A stretch of DNA of 64,000 nucleotides, taken from NCBI GenBank assembly GCA_964342855.1, contig CAYFIB010000011.1, positions 24,106 through 88,105 on the forward strand, read 5' to 3'. A model generated the notes under the pieces. It was not told the DNA's origin and did not search any database. It worked only from the letters and a program-made list of their open reading frames with translations. The stretch's first letter is position 1. Each line of letters opens with the position of its first letter. The translations under genes and the position numbers were made by a program. The stretch is from JBCBJX01 sp964342855 (GTDB taxonomy: Bacteria > Pseudomonadota > Alphaproteobacteria > Caulobacterales > Parvularculaceae). Shown here piece by piece: positions 17,513 to 26,000 of the stretch.

Positions 17513-18220
17513 ATGAAACAGTTTCTCCTCGCCAGCGCGCTCAGCGTTCTTTCGGCGACTGCCGCCAACGCCGGCGTCGTCGTTTCTTCATCCGCAGACA
17601 TCATGATCAGCGTCGATCAAGCAGCGCCTCTTGATGCGGAAGCAGCGCTTCTCGCCAGCCTCGACACATCGGTCACCGAAAGCTTTGAAGGCTTCGCCGT
17701 AGGCGGCGGGCTGACGACGCTCTCCACCGCCGTCGGCGAATTCAACGCCGTCGCTGCCGGTCAGCAGGGCCTCCAGTTCGCCATCGGCGCCGGCAACATC
17801 ACCGGCCGAGAGGGCGTCGCCGGCCCCCAGTTCTTTGAAAGCCTCGACCTTCTATCCGTCACCCTCGACATCGCGGGCCTCGGATTCGATTTCGACGCTC
17901 TCGGTTTCTTCCTGCAGGATCCCTCCGACCAGGGCGCGACGTTTGAGATCCTTTTCGCCGATGGCGAGCTAGCGTCAGCTTTCGTTCAGTTTGAAAACGA
18001 ACCGAATGGTCAGCTGTCATACATCAGCGCGATGTTCGCCAAACCGATCGACCAATTGACCATCTCGTTCGCCAACATCGACAACGACAAAAACGACGGG
18101 TTCGGTCTGGACGACATCACCCTCGGTCGCAAGACGACCGACGTCGCCGAGCCGGGCCTTCTCGGCCTCTTCGGCCTCGGCCTTCTCGGTCTCGGCTTCG
18201 CGGCGCGCCGTCGCGGCTAA
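17513..18220 (+). CDS. PEP-CTERM-sorted secreted protein
   Basis: Secreted protein of 235 residues from ATG 17513 (AAAGG upstream; an in-frame TTG at 17504 is less likely). Signal peptide MKQFLLASALSVLSATAANA. The C terminus has the tripartite sorting signal: an EPG motif (variant of PEP), a Leu/Gly/Phe-rich TM helix and the basic AARRRG tail, which is recognised and cleaved by an exosortase. The middle (FEGF, GNITGREGV, FFLQD, FANIDNDKNDGFGLDDI) is like other PEP-CTERM proteins with a beta-sandwich and a possible calcium site. No exosortase is in the window. Such proteins are exported to the matrix or cell surface. Confidence 0.85.
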   Translation: MKQFLLASALSVLSATAANAGVVVSSSADIMISVDQAAPLDAEAALLASLDTSVTESFEGFAVGGGLTTLSTAVGEFNAVAAGQQGLQFAIGAGNITGREGVAGPQFFESLDLLSVTLDIAGLGFDFDALGFFLQDPSDQGATFEILFADGELASAFVQFENEPNGQLSYISAMFAKPIDQLTISFANIDNDKNDGFGLDDITLGRKTTDVAEPGLLGLFGLGLLGLGFAARRRG

Positions 18221-18240
18221 GGCCGAATTTCGACGCTCTT

Positions 18241-18274
18241 AAAACGGCGGCCTTCGGGCCGCCGTTTTTGTTTT
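18241..18274 (+). terminator. Rho-independent terminator after PEP-CTERM gene
   Basis: 12-bp stem AAAACGGCGGCC / GGCCGCCGTTTT closed by a TTCG tetraloop, with a T-rich tail. 21 bases after the stop at 18220. Confidence 0.93.
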
Positions 18275-18459
18275 CGACCTTCATGGCGGCGTCGGGAGCG
18301 CATAACCCTTTTCGCGTATCGATGCTTTCGGAGGCGGATCGGTCGCGCGCTCATGCGTAAAAACCCTGTGGCCAGAGCGCGCGAACCTCAGCATAGTCCG
18401 TCGATGAATTTTTCGCGCGCTGGGTGCGCTGCGCGGCTTCGATGAACGGAAGAGGCGAG

Positions 18460-21099
18460 ATGAGACGGGCGCTGAAAGCGACGACGGCCCTGACGGCGGC
18501 GGCGACGACGTCTTTCGGCGCGGCGCACGCGGCGGTCCTCTCCGGCGTCGCCCTCGACCCGACGACCGCAAGCGCCATCGGCGCGGCGAGCCTCGCCGCC
18601 GGCGCCGCGCTCTTCATCGTCAAGCTCGCCCGCGACGCCAAGCGCCAGTCGCTGAAATGGTCCGAGCGCCTCGCCGTCATGGAAGGCCGGCTGGAGAAGG
18701 CTGAAAGCGTTCTCGCCGCGCACCCGGGCCTCGTTATCGTCTGGGAGGACACCGCCGCCGAGATCGGCGCCGATTGGGGCCGCCCGCGCGTCCTCGGCGG
18801 CCCGGCGGCCCTCGCCTCCATGCTGACCTTCGCCGGCGATGATCCGGGCGAGCCCGACCCGGTGCGTCGGCTGCTCAACGCCCTGTCGGGCCTCGCCCTG
18901 GAAGAAGACGCCCGCACGCCGGAGCGCCGACCATTGGGCGAGCGCATCAAGGAGTTGCGTGAGCACGGCGTCAGCTTCGCTGGCGTCGTTTACTCCGAAG
19001 ACGGACGGCCGATCGAGATCGACGGTCGCGCCGCGGGCGGCCAGGTCGCGCTCTGGCTGACGGACCCCGCCGCGCGCATGGCCGAGGACGCCGGCGGCCT
19101 CGGCAAGCTATCCGAGCGCGCAGGCGACCTCCACGCGAGCCACGCTCTCATTGAACGTGCGCCGACGCCCATGTGGCGACGCGACGCCGAGCTGAAACTC
19201 ATCTGGGCGAACCGCGCCTACGCCGAAGCCGTGGAAGCGGCGAGCCCCGCCGATGCGGTGCGGCGCCAGCTGGAGCTCGCCTCCGCCTCCAAGCGTCTCG
19301 CCGCGAAGGCCAAGTCGGAAGGGGCGCGCGCGGAGAACCGGTTCTCCGTCGCCATTGGCGGCGCGCAACGCATTCTGCGCATTGTCGAGACGCCGCTGCA
19401 TGGCGCGGGCGACGCCGCCATCGGCGGCATGGCGATCGACATCACCGACGCCCAGAAAGCGAAAAAAGATCTCGCCCGGCATCTGGACGCGCACCACCGC
19501 ACCCTCGATCAGATCCCGGCGGCCGTCGCCGTCTTCGGCGCCAAACAGGAGCTCGTCTTCCACAACCGGGCTTTCCAAGCGCTCTGGAAGCTCGACGACT
19601 CCGATCTCGCCGCGCGCCCGAAACACGGCGAGATCCTCGACCGATTGCATGAGCGCGGATCGCTGCCGCAGATCGCCGATTTCAGCGGCTGGCGCGACGA
19701 GCAGCTTTCTCTGTACACGATGAATACGGGCGACGCCGCCGACGCCAAAGCGGGCGCGCTGCCGGACGCGATCTGGACACTGCCGAACGGGCGTTCCCTG
19801 CGCGTCATCTCCCAGCACCATCCGCTCGGGGGCGTGCTGGTCGTTTTTGAAGACATCACCGAACGCCTCGACCTCGAAGCCCGCTTCAACACGGTCATCA
19901 AGGTTCAGGAAGCGACCCTCGACAATCTCGCCGACGCCGTCGCGGTCTTCGGCGGCGACGGACGCCTGCGTCTCGCGAACCACGTCTTCCGCGATCTCTT
20001 CGGCCTCGCCATCGACACCGAAACCGACAAACGCTCGCGCGTCGATGATCTGGCGAAACGCCTCGTCGCCCTGTCGCCGGAAGCGGGCGCTCTGGCGGAA
20101 GAAGTCAAACGCCGGGTGACTTCGCTGTCTTCGGACGGCCGCACGCCCATTGACGATCAGGAAGCAGCGTTCACGGACGGGCGTACGCTCGCCTGCTCGA
20201 CCGAGCCGCTGCCCGACGGCGCGACCCTTGTCGTCTTCCGTGACATCACCGACACCCGCGAACGCGAAAAAGAGCTTCGCGAGCGCAACGCCTGGCTTGA
20301 AGCGGCGGACCGCGTGAAGTCGAAATTCGTCGACCACGTCTCTTATCAGCTGCGCAATCCGCTCAACACGATCATCGGCTTCTCGGAGATCCTCGAGAGC
20401 GAAATGTTCGGCTCACTGAACGATCGCCAGAAGGACTACGCCTCCAGCGTGCTTTCCGCGGCGAACCACCTTCTCGACCTCATCAACGACGTTATCGACC
20501 TCGCCGCCATCGATGCGGGCCGCCTGTCGCTGGAAGTCGGCGAACTCGACATCCGCAAGGTGCTGGAGAACGCCATCACCTATGCGGCGCTGAAGGCGGA
20601 AGACACGCAGGTCGCGCTGAAACTCGACTGCCCGAAAGACATCGGCGTGGTCGTGGCCGATGAGAAACGGCTAAAGCAGATCCTCTTCAACCTCCTCTCC
20701 AACGCGTTCGCTTTCACCCCGAGCGGCGGACAGGTGACCCTCAGCGCGCGGCGCGTCGGCGAGGACGTCTCCATCACCGTCACCGATACGGGCCGTGGCG
20801 TGTCGCCTACGGATCAGTCGCGCGCTTTCGACCGTTTCGAGAGCGCGGGCCCCGGCGCAGGCGCCGGCCTCGGCCTCGCCCTCGTTCAGAGCTTCGTCGA
20901 GCTGCATGGCGGCTGGGTGCGCATGGAAAGCGCGCCGGGCGAAGGCGCGCGCGTGACCTGCCATTTCCCGGCCTCCGGCCCGATTGAGATCGACGGCGAA
21001 GACGCCGACGAGCCGACCGCGGACGCCGCTGCCGAAGCGACGACCGACGACGCGGCGACAGCCGCCGCCGAAGCCGCCGCGAGCCGCGCCGCCGAATAA
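18460..21099 (+). CDS. divL: DivL-type PAS pseudo-histidine kinase (cell-cycle regulator)
   Basis: In Caulobacter, DivL is a membrane-anchored kinase-like protein that binds DivK~P and tunes CckA and hence CtrA activity and asymmetric division. 879 residues here, starting at ATG 18460 (AGAGGCGAG upstream). Order: N-terminal TM (about 30-50), coiled linker, three to four PAS segments (about 225-600; HLDAHHRTLDQIPAAVAVFG and KVQEATLDNLADAVAVFGG are the repeats), DHp and HATPase_c. The H-box reads VSYQLRNPL: Tyr629 occupies the place of the phospho-accepting His (normally SHELRTPL), the hallmark of DivL. ATPase boxes are kept (N748 region NLLSNAFAF, DTGRGVSP, GLGLALVQS). An acidic Ala-rich tail ends it. 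Downstream of ahcY, an order also seen in other Alphaproteobacteria. Confidence 0.92.
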   Translation: MRRALKATTALTAAATTSFGAAHAAVLSGVALDPTTASAIGAASLAAGAALFIVKLARDAKRQSLKWSERLAVMEGRLEKAESVLAAHPGLVIVWEDTAAEIGADWGRPRVLGGPAALASMLTFAGDDPGEPDPVRRLLNALSGLALEEDARTPERRPLGERIKELREHGVSFAGVVYSEDGRPIEIDGRAAGGQVALWLTDPAARMAEDAGGLGKLSERAGDLHASHALIERAPTPMWRRDAELKLIWANRAYAEAVEAASPADAVRRQLELASASKRLAAKAKSEGARAENRFSVAIGGAQRILRIVETPLHGAGDAAIGGMAIDITDAQKAKKDLARHLDAHHRTLDQIPAAVAVFGAKQELVFHNRAFQALWKLDDSDLAARPKHGEILDRLHERGSLPQIADFSGWRDEQLSLYTMNTGDAADAKAGALPDAIWTLPNGRSLRVISQHHPLGGVLVVFEDITERLDLEARFNTVIKVQEATLDNLADAVAVFGGDGRLRLANHVFRDLFGLAIDTETDKRSRVDDLAKRLVALSPEAGALAEEVKRRVTSLSSDGRTPIDDQEAAFTDGRTLACSTEPLPDGATLVVFRDITDTREREKELRERNAWLEAADRVKSKFVDHVSYQLRNPLNTIIGFSEILESEMFGSLNDRQKDYASSVLSAANHLLDLINDVIDLAAIDAGRLSLEVGELDIRKVLENAITYAALKAEDTQVALKLDCPKDIGVVVADEKRLKQILFNLLSNAFAFTPSGGQVTLSARRVGEDVSITVTDTGRGVSPTDQSRAFDRFESAGPGAGAGLGLALVQSFVELHGGWVRMESAPGEGARVTCHFPASGPIEIDGEDADEPTADAAAEATTDDAATAAAEAAASRAAE

Positions 21100-21152
21100 C
21101 CGGATTTCAAAAGTCCTGAGGCACGTTGGCTCCGATAAAAGGAGCGACGGCT

Positions 21153-21365
21153 ATGGATCCTCGATTTCTCGCACTCGCATTCGCGCTTGGGGCCGTCGCC
21201 GGCGTCTGGGGCGAACGCCTCGCCGGGGGCGCGGTCGAGCGCGCTATGTTCCGCCCGCGCGTCGCCGCCGAAACGCCGGTCAAGAAGCCGAAGATCGTCA
21301 AGGTGCCGGCGTCCGTCGCCGCCGCGCCAGAAGAAAATTCCTGCGAGGCGCGCGACGCCGACTAG
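21153..21365 (+). CDS. Small membrane-anchored protein, unknown function
   Basis: 70 residues from the ATG at 21153, which has AAGGAG at 21139-21144; the frame also opens at a TTG at 21126 without SD. One hydrophobic helix at residues 4-20 (FLALAFALGAVAGVW) followed by a short basic tail with PVKKPKIVKV and a single Cys near the C terminus. No family recognised. It lies between divL and a TPR gene on the same strand, so it may be cotranscribed. Confidence 0.6.
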   Translation: MDPRFLALAFALGAVAGVWGERLAGGAVERAMFRPRVAAETPVKKPKIVKVPASVAAAPEENSCEARDAD

Positions 21366-21398
21366 AAATCGCCGCCTTCCGGGGCCATAGCCGCCCTC

Positions 21399-22025
21399 AT
21401 GATTATTTCTCTATTTCTCGCGCTCGCGCTGCAGGACGCCGCACCGGCGCAGGACCGTGACTACGACGCCTGCATCGCCGAAGTCGAACGCGAGCCGGGC
21501 CGCGGGTATTCCACCGCCGCGCGCTGGGCCGCGAATTCCGGCGACCCGGCGGCGCAGCACTGCCTCGCTCTCGCTGAAATCGCGCTCGGGAAGAAAACCA
21601 CCGGCGCCCGTCGCCTTCGCGCCCTCGCCGAGCATGAGGCGGGCGACCCCGGCTTGCGCGGACGTTTGCTCGTTCAGGCGATCGACGCGTTCCTTTCCGC
21701 CGACCTTCCTCGTGAAGCCGAAGAGGCCGCCGATGCGGCGCTCGCCATCGCGCCGACGTCTTTCGCCGTGAACACCGCCGCCGCCAAGGCCTTCGCCACC
21801 ACCGGGCGCTGGGGCCGCGTCGTCGAAACCGTCGACGCCGCCGACGCGGACGGGCGCGCCGCCGCCGGTCTCATCATTCTGCGCGGCCGCGCCCTGCAGG
21901 CGCTCGGCGACTACGAGCGCGCGCTGGAAGACGTCATCGAGGCGATCAGCCGCGACCCGGAAAACATCGACGCGCTCGTCCTCCGCGGCGAGCTTCTGCA
22001 GGCGACGCGCGCGCCCACCCGCTGA
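21399..22025 (+). CDS. Secreted/periplasmic TPR protein
   Basis: 208 residues with an N-terminal signal-like helix (MIISLFLALALQDAAPAQ) and TPR-like helical pairs: WAANSGDPAAQHCLALAEIALG, AIDAFLSADLPREAEEAADAALAIAPTSF and GRALQALGDYERALEDVIEAI are typical TPR consensus segments. Probably a protein-protein scaffold in the periplasm. Partners unknown. It follows the small membrane protein by 33 bases. Confidence 0.72.
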   Translation: MIISLFLALALQDAAPAQDRDYDACIAEVEREPGRGYSTAARWAANSGDPAAQHCLALAEIALGKKTTGARRLRALAEHEAGDPGLRGRLLVQAIDAFLSADLPREAEEAADAALAIAPTSFAVNTAAAKAFATTGRWGRVVETVDAADADGRAAAGLIILRGRALQALGDYERALEDVIEAISRDPENIDALVLRGELLQATRAPTR

Positions 22026-22073
22026 CGGTTCTTTCTTGGGCGGGTCGGCAAATCGGTCCACCAAGGGGTTTCG

Positions 22074-22088
22074 TTAACGCATCCTTTA
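22074..22088 (+). promoter_or_regulatory. Possible CtrA half-match (TTAA-N7-TTTA)
   Basis: TTAACGCATCCTTTA differs by one base from the CtrA consensus TTAA-N7-TTAA and lies 50 bases upstream of the membrane-protein gene that precedes gdhZ. In a DivL-containing genome CtrA control is expected for some genes, but one near-match in a 64-kb window can occur by chance. Confidence 0.3.
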
Positions 22089-22138
22089 GAATCCTAAGCC
22101 GTGATGCGGGAACGTGGCGATTTGGGAGAAGGACGCGC

Positions 22139-22891
22139 GTGATCTCCGTTCCGGCGAACGCCAGCTCTGTTCATGATCTTCAGGCTCGCGCCGAGCGCGA
22201 GGCGCGTCGACGCGTCCGCTCGCAGCCGCTTTCACGCGCCGCCCGCCTTTACCTTATCTCCGATCTGTCGCGCCGCTCCGGCGCCGGGCTCGCCGTCATC
22301 GGCGGCATGATCGCCTGCCTCGCTATTCTTTCCAGCCTCGCCGTCCCAGCGCGCGCGCTCATCTGGGCGGCGATGGCGGCGCCCGCGCTGTATGTCGCTA
22401 GACGTCTGCAGCAGTCCTATCTCGTCGGCGGCAAGGCGTCGCCGCGCCCGTTCCATTGGCGTGCGGACTATGTGGCCGCGCTCTGCGTCCTTGGCGCTGC
22501 TTTCGGCTCCGGCGCCATGCTGCTCGCGACCGGCGAGACGTCGCTCCTTCTTTCCGCCTCCCTCGGCGCGGCGATCATGGTCGCCGGGCTCGCAGCCGCG
22601 CTCGGTCACGCCTCGCACGGACCGGCGGCGGCGGCGCTCTGGTCGCCCGCGGTCGCGTTCTCACTCTTCGCAGCCCTGCGCGGCGGCGGCGGCGTGCCGC
22701 TCGTCAGCGTGCTCGCCATCGGCGTGCTCGGCGCGTTCCTCATTGCGTACGCCGTGCGCCGCGAGCGCGCCAAAGCGCGCGATCGCTTCCCGTTGAGCCG
22801 TCGTCAGCCGAAGGTCGATCCCGGCGCGGACGAGACCGACGCGGTCGATCTCGACACCGCAGCGGACGACGCCACGGGCACGACGGGCTGA
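22139..22891 (+). CDS. Six-TM membrane protein, unknown function
   Basis: 250 residues from a GTG with GGGAGAAGGA upstream. A basic cytoplasmic N terminus (residues 1-43, RAEREARRRVRSQPLSRAA) is followed by six hydrophobic segments in three pairs (about 50-70, 75-90, 100-120, 130-155, 160-178, 185-205) and an acidic C-terminal tail (DPGADETDAVDLDTAADDA). The arrangement resembles MASE-type sensor input modules, but no output domain follows. Located immediately upstream of gdhZ. No family recognised. Confidence 0.68.
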   Translation: MISVPANASSVHDLQARAEREARRRVRSQPLSRAARLYLISDLSRRSGAGLAVIGGMIACLAILSSLAVPARALIWAAMAAPALYVARRLQQSYLVGGKASPRPFHWRADYVAALCVLGAAFGSGAMLLATGETSLLLSASLGAAIMVAGLAAALGHASHGPAAAALWSPAVAFSLFAALRGGGGVPLVSVLAIGVLGAFLIAYAVRRERAKARDRFPLSRRQPKVDPGADETDAVDLDTAADDATGTTG

Positions 22892-23006
22892 CGCTCGGTC
22901 AATTTCGCGCTGCAGCGTCGTCAACTGGCGTTGATATCCGCTGAAAGGTTTGCACATGTGGTCCGCGTCCGGCGGGGTCCGGGCTGACCTTTCCGGAGAC
23001 GCGCCC

Positions 23007-26000
23007 ATGGCCGCCCGCTTCGAACTCGATGCTGAATTCGATCTGAACGCTGCTCTCGCGATCGCGCGCGAGCGCGCGCCCGACGCCTTTGAAGGCGACG
23101 GCGCGCCGCTCTCGGCTTTCGCGGACTATCTCAGCCAGGCGGCCCGCTATCGCATCGCCGAAGACGGCCGTGTCGAGAACCCGGACGCGCTTGTCGATCG
23201 CGTCGCCGAGACCTGGACCTTCCTTAAAACGCGGCCTTCCGGAGAGGCGCTCGTCCGTGTCCGATCCGTCGAGGGAGCGTCCTGGCGCGATGCGCGGCTG
23301 ATCGCGGAAATCGCGACGCAGGACCGACCGTTTCTCGTCGACAGCATCTCCGCCGCACTCGCCGACAGCGGCAAAACCGTTTCGTACTTCCTCAACGCCG
23401 TTCTCGACATCGCGCGCGATGACGCCGGAACGATCGCCGAGCGCGGCGACTATCTCCGCGAAGCGGTCATCCGCATCGAGATGGACCCCGCTTCAGACGG
23501 CTCCGAAGCGGAGGACCTGGAACGCGAAATTCGCGCCGTGCTCGCCGACGTCCAGATCGCCGTGGACGATTGGGAGGACATGCGCGCCCGTCTCGCCTCC
23601 GCCATCGCCCAGCTGGAGCGCGCGCGCATTGAAAGCGTCAGCCGCGAGCGCCGCCGCGAAGCCGTCGAGTTCCTGAAATGGATGTGGGACAATAAGTTCG
23701 CCTTTCTCGGCGTACGGCGCTTCGACTACCGGAAGACGGAGAACGGCGTCTCCTTCGAGCACGCGCCGGAGCTGGATCGCGGCCTGTTGCGCGACAAGGA
23801 CCGGCGAATTCTCGGCGGCACGTTTCAGGCGGACGGACGCCTGACGCCGTCGGTCGACGCGTTTCTCCAATCCGACGAAATCCTCATCATCGCCAAAGCG
23901 AACGCCCGATCCATCGTCCACCGGCGAACGGCGATGGACTATGTCGGCGTGAAACTTTATTCCGCTGACGGACGGCTCATCGGGGAAGAACGCTTTGTCG
24001 GCCTCTTCACCTCGGCCACCTATAACCGCCCCGCCAGCGACATTCCGCTGGTGCGCGGCAAGGTTTCCGCCGTTCTGGAGAACGCCGGCTTCGCGCCTGG
24101 CGGGCACAATGAGAACGCGCTCCTCAATATTCTGGAGACGTTCCCGCGCGACGAGCTTCTGCAGATCGACGAGCAGACGCTCACCACCATCGCCCTCGGC
24201 GTTCTGCAACTGAACAAGCGTCCGCACACGCGACTTTTCCTGCGGCGCGACCGGTTCGACCGGTTTGTCTCCGCTCTCGCGTACATCCCGCGCGATCGGT
24301 TCAATTCCACCGTGCGCGAGCGGATATGCCGGTTGCTGTCGAAATCCTATCGCGGCTCTCTCTCCGGCTTCACCGTCTTCTTCGGCGAAGGCGCGCTGGT
24401 GCGCCTGCACATCATCATCGACCAAATCGACCCGGAGGCGCGCGCGCCCGGTGTCGGCGAACTGGAGCGGGAGGTCGAGGCGATCGTCCGCACTTGGACG
24501 GACAACTTCCTCGCCAAAGCCCGCGAAGCCTATTCAGGCGCGCCGCCCCGCGGCCTCATCGGACGCTATGAAAATGCGTTCCCGGCCGGGTACCGCGAGC
24601 GCAATGACGCGACGCAGGCGCTTCTCGACATCGCCAAGATCGAGACGTTGGGCGGCGACCGGCGCCGGGCGCTGCGCGCGTTCCGCCTGAACGACGACAA
24701 GCCTTCGTCCGTTCGTCTGAAACTCTATCAGCTGGAAGAGCCTGTTCCGCTTTCGGAATTCATGCCGACGCTCGAGAACATGGGGCTCAACATCATCATC
24801 GAAGCGGGCTTCGCCATTCGCCCGACCGATGGCCGATGCATCTGGGTTCACGAGTTCGTCGCGGAAGAACGAACGAACCGCCCGATCGATTTTGAGAAAG
24901 TCCGCACGCCTTTTGAAGCCACGTGCGAGGCGGTTCTCGGCGGCCTTGCGGACGATGACGATTTCAACGCGCTCGTACTCGCCGCGGGTCTCGACTGGCG
25001 CGAAGCGGCGGCGCTCCGCGCCTGCGCGAAATTCCAGATCCAGTCCGGCTTCCAGTTCTCTCTCGACTATATGGCGAGCGCGTTGATCGCTCACCCCGAT
25101 CTCGCGCGTCTGCTGGCCGACATCTTCCATGCGCGTTTCGACCCCGGCCTCGATGAAGCCGCGCGCAAAGAGCGCGTGAAGCAGTTGAAAGACGCGCTGT
25201 CGGCTGGCGTTGAAAACGTACAGAGCCTCGACGAAGACCGGATCCTGCGGCGCTTTGAAAACCTGCTCGCCGCGGTGAAGCGTACGAACTTTTTCCAGAC
25301 GGCGGAGAACGGCGGCCCGAAGGCGCATATCAGTTTCAAGATCGCGAGCCGCGAGCTGGAAGAGCTGCCGGAGCCGAAACCCTATCGCGAGATTTTCGTC
25401 TCCTCACCGCAGGTCGATGGCGTGCACCTGCGCTTCGGGGCCGTCGCGCGCGGCGGTCTTAGATGGTCCGACCGCAAAGAAGATTACCGCACGGAGGTTC
25501 TCGGCCTCGTCAAGGCGCAACAGGTGAAAAACGCGGTCATCGTGCCCGTCGGCTCGAAGGGCTGCTTCTATCCGCGCCAGCTGCCCATGGGCGGCGACCG
25601 CGACGCCGTCTTCGAAGCAGGGAAAGCCGCCTACAGAACCTTCATCGCCGGTCTGCTTGATGTCACCGACAACATCGTGGACGGCGAAATCGTGCGTCCG
25701 CCGAACACCGTCGTTCACGACGGCGACGACCCTTATCTCGTCGTCGCCGCCGACAAAGGCACGGCGACGTTCTCCGACACGGCCAACGCCATCGCCGTCG
25801 AGCGCGGCTTCTGGCTGGGCGACGCCTTCGCCTCCGGCGGGTCGGCCGGCTACGACCACAAGGTCATGGGCATCACCGCTCGCGGCGGCTGGGAGGCGGT
25901 GAAGCGTCATTTCCGCGAAATGGGCGTCGATATCCAGACGGAGGAATTCACCGCCGCCGGCGTCGGCGACATGTCGGGCGACGTGTTCGGCAACGGCATG

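Noticed and set aside
18424..18459. GTG/ATG starts upstream of 18460 for divL
   Set aside because: The ATG at 18460 has AGAGGCGAG upstream, directly before the basic start of the N-terminal region.
22950..23006. TTG-initiated N-terminal extension of gdhZ
   Set aside because: ATG 23007 has a better SD and the extension is not protein-like.
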